Below are positions 1-13,839 of a DNA stretch of 64,000 nt, piece after piece. How positions within the stretch are numbered: the first letter of the stretch is position 1; each line of letters opens with the position of its first letter. The DNA is from Anopheles merus (lineage: Eukaryota > Arthropoda > Insecta > Diptera > Culicidae), in the NCBI RefSeq assembly GCF_017562075.2, contig NC_054085.1:10138259-10202258 (forward strand). The letters run 5' to 3'. The notes under the pieces are model-generated. The model was given only the letters and a program-made list of their open reading frames with translations. It ran no database searches and was not told the origin of the DNA. The translations under genes were made by a program, and so were the position numbers.

Positions 1-3000
1 TAGACTAATGCTTTCTTGTAATCCTTGCTTATGGTCCCTAAGCCTGACCTGAGTGAAAAACATTTTTCCATTGCGGAGTACTTGCATTCTTCGAAATTGA
101 CATTGTTTCTGCAAATGTCTGGATAGAAACGAGCATATGTTAATTGTCGCAACAACTGTTCTTTGATAGAATGGAATGGTTTCAAGATAACAAGAGAGGT
201 TTTCTTGTGGGATTTCCAGTGCAATGGTATTACAGAACATACCAGAGTTACAGGGTTTCCCACGATGAATTAGTTAGTGTCCATACTTTGTTGGGCTTGT
301 CTCACTTTCAACGTTTTACATCGATTTTTGATTTGTTCTCACAATTTAGTGGTGTCGTACAATTAGAAATCAATACTAGACATCAATATTCGAACATCAA
401 TAAACTAAAATTTTCGAGAAACAACCAAAAATACTTGAGAAACGCTATAGAAAAAATTGGTCCCAACATATCAAACACTCCATAGACTACTACGTTAAAA
501 GGGATGTTCAATAAAGATGTCATTTAACATCGCATGAATATCGATGCTAGCAGCCGAGTTTATCCAGGATAAGATGTGTCCAAACAGAAAATGCCTTTCA
601 GAGAAACAATACTCGGTTATGATTTCAATTCGGATTATATGAGACTTCTGAACGCAAAAAGCACGTATCCCAAAGTCAAGAGCACAAATTACACATGAGT
701 TTTCACAATATTGAAACGTTGGTAGTTACAGTAAACTGAGATTTTTTTGTTCGAGTTTTTAGATCTTGGAAAATGAAAATTCTAAAATTTGAAGTTATTT
801 GTTTGATCGGAACACTTAAACGGAACTCCTTTAATCGCAAACCAGCCCTTCTTCATCCTGCAGCGGGGGCTTCCAATTTTAATTCCACAATTACCCTCAA
901 GGTAGACCGACACCCATATGATAGAAACAATGATTGAGCGACAGTGAAACACATTTAACAGCAGTTCTGCTTTATTTTCTTGGAAGAAGCTTGTGGTTGG
1001 TTTGTTGCATTGTTTTCATTTCTTATCAATTCCTTTGTCTTTTGAGTAAAAACAAATTGTATAATAACACCGATCTACCGGATATAACTATAATCGTATT
1101 TTAAAATAACCAGCTTAATACCTAATCAATTAACAAGCAATTAGATATTTTGGTCATTTTTCCTCCATTTTTCCAAGTACCAACTCTGATCTTCCACACA
1201 TATTCTCACTCATCTTTCAAGCATATTCCCCAGTATTTAAAAATAAATTAAAAAAAAAAAAACAATTAAACACACGCTCGTTCAAAATTATCAAACGGGT
1301 AACAACATCTTAGAAAAAACTATTTGATAAACTGATCGAACGTCAAGACCTACTGAATGAATTTATATTCTTTAGGATGCAGGGAACATGCACCAAAAGA
1401 ATCATAAAAAATTAGGTACAGTTCGACCCAAGAGAACCTGCTTCCTATGCGACCAATTCATCCTGATACGAGAAAAGGTAATGAATAAGAGTTCAAGCAT
1501 TTCTATCCAAAGCGCTTGCACAAAAATGGCATACCTCCTAGGGAGAGAGCGTAGGCGCGTCAAATAGAAAGTGTAAACAAAAACGATCCAATGCGTGAAA
1601 GGGAGGAGACATATTCTTCCCACGATGGAACGTAAAGCGAATAGTTTATAAACTCTAATTGTAGATACAAATAAACAATTGCATACTCAACGACAACTGG
1701 GACGTCAGTGTGTTGTTCTATCGAGTGTCTATTTTAGCTGGTGTGCGAAGCCAAACGATATATTTGAACCTTCGGTCGAAGATATTCATTAGATATGATG
1801 CAATATTCATCCTTTTTTGAAAGCCATGGAGGAACTGTACTAGTATTCTTTGAGCCTTATTATGTACACAGTTCGCTGTGTGAGTTTCGTTCATTTGAAA
1901 ACATTTCATAGGAATGTTTGAAGACATATCGCTTGCTGGAGTTTGTTGCTTTCTGACATTACTTCTCAATCTCAGAATACTATGTTGAAATGGGTACTGG
2001 AATGGGGTTTATGGGTTAAATAAGCATTCTTAAGGATTTACTGTATCCAGCTCTTGTTCTGTCTCATTCGTAGTTAGTTCTTCTTTCCCTATTGGAAAAT
2101 CTATCACACTACCAATTGATCCATTCTTCTATAAGAATATACAATTCACTACTCCATTTACTCTGACACATCCATGTTCGGTTAATCTATGGTTCTACCT
2201 ACGATAATCCTATAATCTGCCTATTGCAGCTCTAGCTCAAAGCATTTTTCTAAACACACTCAATGAAACATAATATGCGCCGTAAAAAAGAGGTATATCG
2301 CCCCCGACAAAACACCGAATGCTCATGCTCATCATGCACCGATAACCCGAAGACACAACAATCAGTGCCGGTTTCAATGTCCAGCTTTTCACTGCAAACA
2401 CAAACAACTACCCCAACGCTAGCTTTCATCCCACGCCCGCAGCCATCATGTACTTTTTCTCTATATACACAGCAGACGAGCTTGCAAGCAAAACGAAAAA
2501 AAACTTATAACAAGCCAGCAAAATGATTGGCTTTGCCCTCGCTCGAAGATCACTCAATTCGTATGCAATTCTTGCTCAAAAAGAAGGATAAAGGCATGCG
2601 GAGTGTCAAGAAGTGTATTCTCTTAAAACATACCGATGAGCTTGGAGCATTTTTTTATCTCCCACCCTACTACTTCCGTCTTTCACTTGCATCACACAAA
2701 CATTCATTTCATGGTTCGCTTACATAGATGCAATCTTTTTATCGTCACCGTCACCGTGTTGTCCCTGCCCACCATCCACCACCGGTTGCATTTTCATTAC
2801 GTGCGCTGTTCTATGCAAATGTGATAGATGTGTGTATGGGCGTCCCCGGCCACACAGTACGAAAATAGATCCGCTTTTAGGCTTGCTCGTCTGAGCATCA
2901 TGACACCCAAAATAATCCTCCGCAAGGTGTTTGCCCGGGGGAAGGTAAACTACCGCGAAGAAGAAGAAGAAGTAAAAACACACCAGCACCAATTCATTTC

Positions 3001-3705
3001 CCGTCTTGTGATGTACCAGTTTTGTGTCTCTCGTCCTTACGATCGTTTCACTTTCATCACTTCAATCAAGGGAGCACCGTGTTTTTGTGGCAGCCAAAAT
3101 GAACATCTTGTTTTATCTCGATGATGCCGGGTGCCACTTTTAGAAGCTCACTGCTTTTTTCTCCCATTTCGGCTGTACTTTGTAATATGAAAAGGAAAAC
3201 ACACGTTCCCTTGATGCAGTGCACACCGTTAGGCAAATAACGCTCCCCAAACACAGCCCAACGTACTTGGAAGATTAAAAGTACCGAAAAAAAAACAGTA
3301 CACTCACCTTTTGCTGATGACGGTTTACGATTGTGATGAGATATAAGGATCGGTGGAATCGGTTTATCGGTGCGTTAGCTTTTCACCGGCGCAACGATCA
3401 CTGTGCTAACAAACCAAAACACACTCAGCAGCAGCTCAAATGAGTACAATTTTGCTCAAGCACATTCTTGCCACCTACACTCAACGCGTTGAGTTTTGCT
3501 GCTTTTTTAAAAGGCACACAGTTTTGTCACTTTGCACAGCAGCTTTGTACAACACTTTCTCGTGTGCCACTGCACAGCCCTGCAGCATGATGTCATTAGC
3601 GATGGAATGAAACCTCAGCGGGAAAAAGAAACGACGGAACCAACCGCAACAATAACATCCCAGTCCTTCTCAAAATAGGAATAAAACAAAAAAAAAGCGG
3701 AAACA
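1..3705. other. Gene-free, AT-rich stretch
   Basis: No reading frame here has protein-like composition, paired splice sites or a recognisable family. The longest one, about 113 codons at 144-485 on the plus strand, has a neutral composition and no domain that I know. The stretch is either intergenic or a large intron. A donor-like sequence on the minus strand near 3,300-3,306 (AAAAG followed by GTGAG) could end an untranslated exon, but nothing else supports that. Confidence 0.5.
833..874 (+). repeat. 42-bp dispersed repeat, copy 1
   Basis: This segment matches 3,711-3,752 in the same orientation with about 3 mismatches in 42 bases. Both copies share the core CGCAAACCAGCCCTTCTTC. The similarity stops abruptly on both sides. 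It may be the remains of a segmental duplication or a short piece of an uncharacterised repeat family. Confidence 0.6.
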
Positions 3706-3710
3706 CCTAA

Positions 3711-3752
3711 AATCGCAAACCAGCCCTTCTTCTTCCTGCAGCGAGAGCTTCC
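3711..3752 (+). repeat. 42-bp dispersed repeat, copy 2
   Basis: This is the partner of 833-874. It sits about 220 bp before the long CA array. Just after the match the octamer GAGAGCTT is repeated in tandem. Confidence 0.6.
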
Positions 3753-3968
3753 GAGAGCTTCCCGGGGAGCGTTTCTGCATTAATTATGTTTCCGGACCGG
3801 TGCACAAAAACATTAAAATTAAAGCCCGAACAACTAACCGATGCACACAGCCCCCCACTCCGTTCGGACTGGGCAAAAAGGATGGGCAGCAACCCCAAAA
3901 CAGCAACAGCCAGGGAAAACAAGGCACGGGAAAGGCAACCCAAAAACGCATCGTACACTGCTGAAGAA

Positions 3969-4284
<316 letters not shown>

Positions 4285-5861
4285 TACAAAGACTTTCCCA
4301 CACCGTAGTAGGGTCGAAACGTTTCTTCTGCTGACCGTTTTCACCGGTCCGGGTTTTCCCGCTGGCCAAGGTTGGCGTTGTGTTGTACCCGCCTCGAGTT
4401 TTCCTCCTTTACCCCGGGTGGATGTGAAAAATGTGATTTTTTTTCACCTTCTCCTTTCTCTTACGGACGCAAAATGCCGGTTGCTATCCTGTTTTTTTTG
4501 TAAGGAGGCTTTTGTATGTGTGTACGCTGGGGCTGTTATTATTTTTTTGTGTGGCACACAGGGAAGAGTTTTTGGGCGAGGGGCAAAAAGTTTTTTTATG
4601 TTTTTATATGCTTCAAGCATAACATACATACACACAAAAACACACACACACACGCGCAGGCAAAAGTTATCCGCAACAAAACAGTACGCGCAAAAACAAA
4701 ATTAAGCGCAAGCTTCCCTTTTCACCTGTACCCGAAGTGAGTGGGTAAGACGAATATCCCTGCCTTCCACTTTCCCCTTCTGCCCTGCTGCTTCACCATG
4801 GCTGATGCATTTTCACCTGGATTGGAGTAGTTTTTGCGTTGATGTTTTCACCAGCTTTTCCTCCCACGTACTCTAAACCGGTAAAATCGCTCCGGTAGGT
4901 AAGGCAAAAGCTTTTCACAACCGCAAAGCTGGTCGATTTGTGCGCCAGCATGCCCTCCAATGAGCGCTTCGTTTTCAACGCTCCATTCAACGCGTAAAGT
5001 CGAAGGCCTTTTGTTTCTGCCTCCCGTTCTGTGAGCCGAATGAGGCAGGGGCTGAATGTTTCCAAAAATATGAGGAAGAAAAAAATGGAACCGTTTGCTT
5101 TCCCGGTGTGTGTGTGTGTGTGTTGAATTATTAGGCAGCATGATACAAAACGTCGCCGTTGTCGTCGTAGGTCAGCAGCCGCACTTTAAAGGGTGTTTGA
5201 TTTTTGAGTCTGCTCCCGGAAAAATCTCTCACTCGCGTGCGTCTGGGCTGCAACACTGCTGCTCTCCCTGTGTTTGCAGGGTGGATGGGGACGAATGAAG
5301 CTATCACCCCAGACCTGGACCGAAAGCGATTGTTCCCAGTTTTGGTCTCTCTTTTCTCTCCTTTTTTTTTGGTGACTGCAGAACAGTCGAAGGAATGGCA
5401 CATTTACAGCAAACATTAGGCTTGGAAAACTTTATAATCAAAGCGAAACAGACGACTAGAAATTATTGTAACCACCTTTTGATGCTTTCGCGTTGATGGA
5501 TTCACTTCACTCACTCACTTTCATGGAGCTAGGTACACGCTCTGCAGCTGTAGCTGTGTGAATTTCGAAAATTCCAACACAAACACACGCATACACAAAC
5601 GCACGGTGGAAAACTTCCGGTACGGGCGACAAACTACCCCGGCGAACGCAGGCGAACAACACGAATACCCGGAACAGGAACAAAGTACGTCTGACCTGGT
5701 TCTCGGCTGCACGGTAACTGAACCGTTCGGCAGCAGGCCCAGCGCGCACGAAAGCGCAAAAGGGTGGCGCCCGGCGACTCCCCTGGCCGGGGTGAGGTTG
5801 AGGGTGGTAATGGCTTCAAAACATCGCAAAACACGGCCTATCAGTTGTACGTTTGAGAGCG

Positions 5862-6000
5862 AACGATTGGGAGCGAGAGAGCGAGAGTTAGCGAGAGGAG
5901 AAAGATAAACAGGAAGCAGTTCCGCAAGACTCTAGAAAATAGCAGGAGAATGGGAGCGTGTTTTACGACCAGAGAGAAAGCGAGAGAGAGAGAGAGAGAA
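5862..6000. promoter_or_regulatory. GAGA-rich segment, possible regulatory region
   Basis: The segment contains repeated GAGCGAGAG and GAGAGA runs, ending in a pure run of GA at about 5,983-5,999. In dipterans such clusters can bind GAGA factor near promoters. The segment lies at the edge of a GC-richer island. No transcript or start site can be tied to it from sequence alone, so this is only a possibility; it may equally be a simple repeat. Confidence 0.25.
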
Positions 6001-7284
6001 AAGCCTACTAGATAATAAGGGGCAGAGACTTTATCCTTTAAAACCCACAAGGATGAATCCAAGCTCAGAGCTATTTGGGTGCGGAGCGCTTCCCGAGTGC
6101 TCATTGCACGCTGGGGCGAGTTTCATCAACCCTTAAAAAGCACTCCCAAGCGGAAGTACTGCTTCCGTGACATCTGCTCTCCCTCGCTCGAACTTCACAC
6201 TGCTTGCTCTCGTCACTTCTTCGCTCGCGGAGCAACTTCCTGGTCGGCGAGAGCGCAGTCGCGCTCGCCCCAGTTGCACAGTTACGTTTTCCCCTTAACG
6301 CGGGTATTTTCTCTCTATCTCTGCCTAATCACAGTGGCCTCGAAATCCGGCAAACATTCCATAACTGTGTGTATGTGTGTTTGTTGTTGTATTTGCCGAC
6401 TGCATCCTTCCGGGTTACTCACACTGCTGCACTGACCTCCTTTGCCGCGCGGCAGTGGAATCGGCGTGGAGCGGAGGAGAATGGAGTGCCGGTGAAACAC
6501 TCACGGCATAACCGGTGTGCGAGACGAATTCGCGAATGCATTCCGATGTTTTGATGTTTTTTGTACACTTCCAGCGTGTACCTTGTGCTGGGTGGATGAC
6601 GTTGGAAGCGGTGGCACTCAAACTTGTGGGAAAATGAGTGCCGACAAAGCGAGCGAAAGCGACTGGTGCCGTCCGGTTTTGGCAGGACGCTGAGCGGCAA
6701 ATAAATGAGATTGTTTATCTGGAAGCTTCAATGAAAATGCTATCTTTCTGTTGCGCTTGTTTGATGGGGAAGGTTCATGGTCCAGTGTTGCCAGAATAGG
6801 TATGCTAGGAACGAGATTCAAATTGTTTTGCATTTCTTTAATTTTCTCGATTCAAAGTAATGAAAAATATTGAGTGGCTTGTAAGAGTGCAGAGTGTTCT
6901 TTAATCAATAGTTGTAAATAAAAAAAACAGTCAGGAAGTGAATTCATATTAAAAAAACATCCCCATTATCGGCATGACAAAACGCTTGAATGTATGCCAT
7001 AATGGAGTAATGTTTATTGTTTTTGGCTATTTTTTTTAATTAATCGATCTGTCAAAAATAATAATGATTATTGGCACGATTCTTTACTCCACATATTCAG
7101 TTTTTTAAAACCTATATTCGACAAATGTAAACATTTTCCTCGAACGGTTTTTACCAAGCGTCTTGAAATATGTAATTGCAATTTTTTTAATATTAATTTC
7201 GTATCAGATATTATTTTAAAAAAAATTGTTTATATTCGAAAACAAATGTTGAAGTATTCGATTTATTAAACCAGTAACTAATTT

Positions 7285-7509
7285 CAGAAAGCCGGTCTAG
7301 TGGCACAGTCGTCAACTCGAGCGACTTAACAACATGCCCATCATCGGTTCAAGCCCCGAATGGACCAAGCCGCCATAAGTAGGACTGACTATTCTGCTAT
7401 GCGGGGGAATCAATATCAATAAGTCACTGAAAGCCAAGCCCACACGAAGAGTGGTATAGGCAGGTCTTGACTGACAACGGTTGTTAACCCCAAGAAGAAG
7501 AAGAAGAAG
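7285..7509 (+). mobile_element. SINE200-type SINE, near full length
   Basis: A tRNA-derived SINE with the head GCCGGTCTAGTGGCACAGTC, a B-box-like GGTTCAAGCCCCGAAT, the body GTAGGACTGACTATTCTGC, and a 3' (AAG)n tail. It is flanked by AACTAATTT at 7,276-7,284 and 7,510-7,518, which fits a target-site duplication. I recognise the family from Anopheles gambiae genomes; related copies occur at 19,990, 51,220 and 62,537. Confidence 0.85.
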
Positions 7510-9639
7510 AACTAATTTTATGAGTAAGTGATAATAGCGCCTAAAGGTGCAACATTCCATAGAATTATTTATCAATGAGATAATTATAAGAATTATTATT
7601 TTAGAATTATTTTAATGAATAAGAGTTGGCTTGTTGCAAAAGGCAGTTGTAATTACTTTTGACAAGTAGATGACTTCTGGTGTTCATTTTGTAGTGAATG
7701 TGAAGCAAATTTATGTTATATTTGTATTTACAGAATTTATACAATCAGTTGAAACCAGAGATTTTGTGTAAACTTTATCTAAAATTAAGGTTGTTTGATG
7801 GCAGAAATCATGCCGTAAATCAGTTTTGCCATAACAATAGTTAGTTGGTTCGTGTTTCCTGTATCTGAATTTAGGAGCAAATAATTGCATTGTTCGGCCC
7901 TTTAACCCAATGTTGATTTTTTCGTGTTTTCATATGACTTATTTTTCCCAATACGTCCACAAAAGCGACACACATCTGTTAAGTATTGTTTCATCACAAA
8001 CGGGGGAAAACCCCTAACATTCCCTATTCGAACATCAATGCACGGAATGAGATGACGGCTAGCAAACCAAACCAGCAAACCTCATTCGCCGCTGCATCTT
8101 AATGCAATGTCGCGTGCTGCCCAAAACACGTGTTTTCTGCATCATCAACCGTCATCCCCACCGTCATGATCATCTGCGATCGGTCTTATCTGGCGAGCGG
8201 AATCGCGCTGCATTGGATGCCACCGGCGTGCAGCCGGCCATTATTTATAGCCATCACCAACGGCTTGACAGGAAATTGATTAGCTTGAAGAAATTTTTGG
8301 CACATGAGCAGTATTGTGCCCCTAGCGTGCTCGGGTTTGTTGGTGTTGTCTGCCCGCGAAAATCTAGCCAAATCATCCGTTTTTGGCCCTGCTGTGTGGA
8401 TCGTGGGTGCTACCGGGGACAGTTTAATTAGTTTTCTCGCGCGAATTCTGACCGCCAAATCGAATGCGGGCATGAAAATGCACTCAGAGAGGGGGAGTGT
8501 GAATTGAAAGCATTGGATATGCAGTATGTAAAAAGGATAAAATAAATGAATTTGTTTGGCTAATATGACCTTTCTCTTTTACTCATAACATGTCATCTCA
8601 CCTGTAATGCTGCTTTAGATAAATTCAATCGAACCACTCCAATCGGCTTTGCTTGCGCAAGTTAAGAAAACTAGTTAAATTCCTTCCACTAGAAATACCA
8701 CTGCTACGATTCAGCGGAAACACAGCCACGAATGAGCAATTCGATTCATCGGAAACGGCAACAAACGGCGAGCCCACAAAGCAACCAAACCTCGATGCCC
8801 TTATTTTCAGCGCCCGGTTGGTTTGCTTCACTTTTAATTTTACCTTTTTGCACTTTTACTGCTGTACAAAATGGGAAAAGTGCAAAATTAAGGATAAAAG
8901 CCAGCCAGAAAGTTTCTCTCCCTCTTTTTCCCGCACTCCAGCCAACCGAACTGCCTTTTTTCCTGCGTTTGGTCAAAGCATCCCAGGAACGGCAAGGAAT
9001 TCACCAGACCTGCGGCCAGAAAGGAGTGACTGGTTTCGCCCCGCGCTTTGCAGAAAGATGCTTTGGCAAATTTGTAGCGAATGGAGGTGCAAAGGAATGC
9101 TTTTGTTCCCGCGTGTGCTGCAACGGACGGTGAATGTCTTGGTGTTTTCGTGTTACGTTTCCTTTTTCTTTTATTGGCGCTTTTCGCGATTTTCTCCATA
9201 CCGCTAGCAACTCAATGCTATTACTCTCGTTTTACTCGCCACACCTAAGCCTTTCATTGTCACTTTCAGGTAATGGGCGGTGGACAGTGGTGGGGATATT
9301 AAGTGAAGGAGAAAAAAAAAAGAGCGAACATCGAAAAGAAGGTTGATTAAAACGTAAAAGGTTTGGAAAGATTTTCTTGTTTACTAGTTTTAAAGTGTGG
9401 ATAAAAGAAAGAAAAAGTGTTTGTTCAAGTTCGAGTACATTAAATAAATTAAACCATTTCATTTGCTGATAGGATTTTTTTATTATTTAACGCGTTTGAA
9501 CGCGCTGCAATCTCCATTAAATTCTAAGTTAAAGCCCTAATTGAAAATTGGTTTGTAAACTTTTATTTCCAAACCCTTAATGACCAAACTCTTATTACTC
9601 TTCTTTTTTTCTACTTTTGAGCAGAAAGAAAAGAAGGAG

Positions 9640-9804
9640 AATGTAAAGAAGAAAAAGAGAAAAAGAAGAAGAAAGAAGAAAGAAGAAGAAGAAGAAGAAG
9701 AAGAAGAAGAAGAAGAAGAAGAAGAAGAAGAAGAAGAAGAAGAAGAAGAAGAAGAAGAAGAAGAAGAAGAAGAAGAAGAAGAAGAAGAAGAAGAAGAAGA
9801 AGAA
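9640..9804. repeat. (GAA)n array
   Basis: Preceded by a purine-rich lead-in, this is an almost perfect run of GAA trinucleotides for about 125 bp. Poly-Glu and poly-Ser frames over it are simple-sequence artefacts. SINE200 copies end in AAG repeats, so the array could have grown from a SINE tail, but no SINE body is visible next to it. Confidence 0.95.
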
Positions 9805-9871
9805 TACCCCATTATCCTTCTTTTTTATCTATTTTTGAAAATAAATAAAGGAGGATAATATAAAAAAGTAA

Positions 9872-10196
9872 CGAAGAAGAAGAAAAAAGGAAGAAGAAAA
9901 AGAAAGAGAAGAAGAAGATGATGAAAAAGAATATAACAAAATTGAAGAAGAAGAAGAAGAAGAAAAAGAAGAAGAAGAAGAAGAAGAAAAGAAGAAAAGA
10001 AGAAGAAGAAGAAGAAGAAAGAAGAAGAAGAAGAAGAAGAAGAAAGAAGAAGAAGAAGAAGAAGAAGAAGAAGAAGAAGAAGAAGAAGAAGAAGAATAAG
10101 AAGATAATGTTGATGATGATGAAGCAGATGAAGAAGAAGTTGAAGAAGTAGAATGAGAAGAGAACAAATATGAAGAAGAAGAAGAAGAAGAAATAT
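9872..10196. repeat. Second, imperfect (GAA)n array
   Basis: A purine-only stretch of GAA/AAG units with scattered AAA and GGA interruptions. It is separated from the first array by about 70 bp of ordinary AT-rich DNA. Poly-Lys and poly-Ser frames over it are artefacts. Confidence 0.93.
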
Positions 10197-10199
10197 AAG

Positions 10200-13100
10200 G
10201 GGAAGACGAAAACTAAGAAAATTATTAACTCACAATTCTAACTCTTGATCTAAATTAAGACTATTTCCAAAATTACCAAACTATATTTCCCAACCAATCC
10301 TATCAAATTTATTTATTGTTTTTCCCGGCTTGACAAACAGAATAAAGCAAAAAGAGTATTATGAAATGAATGTCAAACCGAAGTAGATTTTGTACCTATA
10401 GATTTAAATTATGTGTTGAATCAGAAAACATTACATGATTATTACCAATTTGTTAATTTTCAATTTTTCAGTACACTACGCTCTCCATTCAAATTAAATC
10501 GCCAATTGATACTAATGGGAAACTTTGGAGTCAAAATTATCCTTACTTTGCTCCTAACATTGAAATAAACACATTTTTACAAATACTTTCCAGACCACAC
10601 ATTGCTTAAATCAATTCACTTCATTACACCGAGAACCGGATCATTTAGATAAAGTGACTGTAACACCGTTGGCAACTTCGACACCGGCGCCCATTCGTCG
10701 GTGGATTTTGCTCACGCAATGAAGCAGCCGACAGTGAATCTGCGTACTGGGGGAGGGCGAAAAACAGATAAACGTACCACTTTTAATTATCACCCTTCGT
10801 ATGCTACCCAGACTCAAGCAGAGGGCCCCTAACAGTGGGGAAGATTGTCGTACGCAAAGCTATAAGCCATCACGCTTACCCGGAACCGGGGTGAGAAGCG
10901 AGCGTCGGAAAAAAATATAATAAAACTATTTGACGAGGACAAAAAGGCATCACACTTTCGGGGCGACTATGGGCTTCGAACGACGAGATCCGTTCGCCGC
11001 GGTTGTCAGAAGGCGCTCACTTGGCGCTCAGTTTTAAAATAACGTACCATTGAGAGACCGTAAGAAGCGCGTGAAAGAATGAGTTCTACCTGCCGGAGAC
11101 GAACGTTCCCGTTTGTATGGGGAGAAATCCGCGAGGTTTTGCGCTGCGGATTTGAAACGAATGTTGTTTTCAATGTAACGTTTTGCTTTAAATTTTGCTT
11201 TAAATGATTGAAGTAAATTGAACTTAGAGGTATGTAACATTTTGAAAATGTTTTGTGATCTATATATATAATATATTATATTATATACCTACAAATAGAA
11301 AGTACATAAAGTATTATGCAATAACATAATAATATATATAAAGATTAATGTTTTTCGCATTAATTTGTTACACTGCTGAAAACTTTATAGAAAAATATTG
11401 CAAAACATTTTCACCATGTAAATAACGTTTATAACTCTTTAAAATAAAATCAATCAGTATTTTTATACATTTTTATAAAGTAAATCCAATCCTGTCGTCC
11501 CTCCTAAATTTGAACTAAGTTCAATTAAAATTTCAAGAAAGTGAGTAAAGCTGCCTTATAATTGATAACAAATCATCCAATAATGATGTAACGAATGAAA
11601 TCCAATACCAACGGCAAAAAAGATCAAAATTCAAAACTTTACCATCCTTGAATCGTAGATATAAACGTCTTTAAATGATTGACAGTTGTATCTCATGATT
11701 CTCATTCTCTCATGAGCGTCGAACGGATTTCGTCGTACGAAGCCGGTACTCGCCCCGTTTATCCTTTTATTGTTGTCTGCGTTGCCATAACGAGCAAAAG
11801 AAGCACTTTCACTCTCTCTCTTTCTCTCTCTCTCCACTTAACGGTTCACGTTGCCACACGACAGTCAGTAAATAACCGCAGGTAATTTAAAATGAATTAA
11901 AAAGAACTCTCGACGGGAAGAAGGGGAATGAAAACGGCACAAATGGACAGAAACCGTTAAGCACCTATTCCCACCCTTTCGCGTTCGTTAGCGGCGGAAA
12001 CGATACGAATCATCATCCTGGCAGCCACCTCGCCACACAACGACCACGGCATCAATGTGATGGTGCCGTCTGTGTGGCGGTGGACAACCCGGGGCGGAGT
12101 GGAGTTCACCAAATGCACAATGCTTGCGCTCGCTTATCAGCCGCACGCTCAAGGGCATACCGGAAAAGGCGTCGAGCACCGGAAAAAGCGTTGCGTTGCG
12201 AACTATTTTATCTATTTGTGTAGCTTGATATGCGCTCATTGCTACGTGTGAGTGATCCTCTGTGGCGTCATTTTTGTTTGGTCCACGTCGTGTGTTTGGA
12301 AACAGGGAAGAAGGATTTTTCTTTTTTTTTTTTGGGTGCGCTCGAAAGCACCTAGGGACGCATCTGATGCTGATTTTTCCTAATTATTTCCACTCGTATT
12401 TCCACTTCAACCCGCCCGCCTTCAACGATCACGTTCCTTAGTATTCAGCGAACACAAACGTGACAAAAAAATGAGAAAAATATCTCCGTTTTTTACCTAC
12501 CGCTCATCCTGTTTCACCCTTCTACCTGCTAAGCTTCCTTCCTGCTTCAAAGCATCTTCCCGAGACGCCCAGTGACACATTGCTCATTACGCACCCGTGT
12601 ACCGCCTGATGATGAAATGGAACGGCCATCAGCGAAACGGAAGGAAACGCTTTTCCGCCCCAGGTGGTCCGCAGAACACACACACACAGGGAAGGAACGC
12701 AGCAGAAAAAAGAAGCACACGGGCAATACTACACATGAAATTAATTACCGTCATATTCAGCCTCAACCCGTCAACATTAAGCGTAAATCCGAGGCGGTCC
12801 GTACCGTCCGACCGACGTCACGCGCACCGTGACGGGTGACGATGGCGATGAAAAATGGCTTCTCGACAAAGTGTTTAGTATTTTGGTCCGCGTGATCTCG
12901 CTGGCCGGGAGGGAAGGGATACGTCATAATGCGCCGCTGGAAGATGAGTTGGGTTGAGATTTTCCGAACCGTTGCTGCAAGTGGCAGCGGAAAAATTAGA
13001 ACACTCGCGCGCAAAATGGCGCACACTTTTCCAGGGCTAACAAATGTACACACGTCCGATGGGAAGGGATGGGGTACAATGTCCTTTCGCCCATAATGTG

Positions 13101-13740
13101 CCCGCAACTGTGTAGCGCAAGCTGTTCATCCTACTGTGACAGATTGTGAAGTTTAAACATTTTTATTTAGAATAAATCAAGATTGGAAAGTAGTTTCAAA
13201 GTTTCAATATTGTATATGTTTTATTTTGTAATCCATTTGAACATCATCATTCCGACAGCAATACTTTTCTATCGAGCGAAGCATCAACAAAACAAACTAA
13301 CAACAGTACAGTCTCGCTTCTTGGAATTGCGAGACCCATTTTCATTTCAAACCCAGCCACGTTTGTCTGTGTACTGCTTCCAGCTGTCAGCGGTGCAAAC
13401 GCATCGGACGAAGAATCGCGTTTGCAGTGCAGCGTGAATTAATTGATGTTTCAATTTACAATTCGCTGTTTGCCGTTTTCGCTCGAAAAAGGCGCAAGGG
13501 TAATAAATCATTTGCTCATTCTGTTTGGAATAGAAAAATACGTTGCTGCTGAGGCGGAGTAGATGGATCAGAGCGGGAACAAATGGAAAATTTGCTAATT
13601 GACGTTGAAATATGAAATATAACATGAGTCTGTTTTTTAAAGGATAAAAAGATGATCTGTACTTCGTAGGCTTGAGTTGATGGAAGTTTTGATAGAAACG
13701 TCCATTAATAATATCCCATAATAAATAGAAATGTTTATCA
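10200..13740. other. Gene-free stretch
   Basis: No supported exon. The parts at about 10,620-11,240 and 11,680-13,110 are richer in GC and contain CT runs (11,810-11,836); the part between is AT-rich with a TATATA run near 11,260-11,290. Short frames in 12,000-12,840 overlap on both strands and none has a family resemblance. Confidence 0.45.
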
Positions 13741-13748
13741 TTAGAAAC

Positions 13749-13835
13749 AACATTGTCGTCGTGGGTTCAAGGCTCGAATAGACCATCCTCCGTAGCTAGG
13801 TCTGATTATCTGTTCTGCGTGGTAATGTTTGCTTT
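13749..13835 (+). mobile_element. Degenerate SINE fragment
   Basis: The sequence GTGGGTTCAAGGCTCGAATA followed by GACCAT and then GTAGCTAGGTCTGATTATC resembles the middle of the SINE at 7,285, with many substitutions. Head and tail are absent. This is an old, truncated copy. Confidence 0.5.
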
Positions 13836-13839
13836 AAAA

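Larger units (their letters stand above)
4290..9635. other. Gene-free stretch with GC-richer islands
   Basis: No convincing coding exon. The part from about 5,500 to 6,700 is richer in GC than its surroundings and has GAGA runs, which would fit a promoter or enhancer. Around 6,415 the minus strand has a GTGAGT donor-like sequence. The rest, notably 6,840-7,280 and 7,520-8,000, is AT-rich. A SINE lies at 7,285-7,509. Confidence 0.45.

Noticed and set aside
9537..10167. Poly-Ser, poly-Glu and poly-Lys frames
   Set aside because: They are translations of the GAA arrays; there is no start, domain or splice context beyond the repeat.
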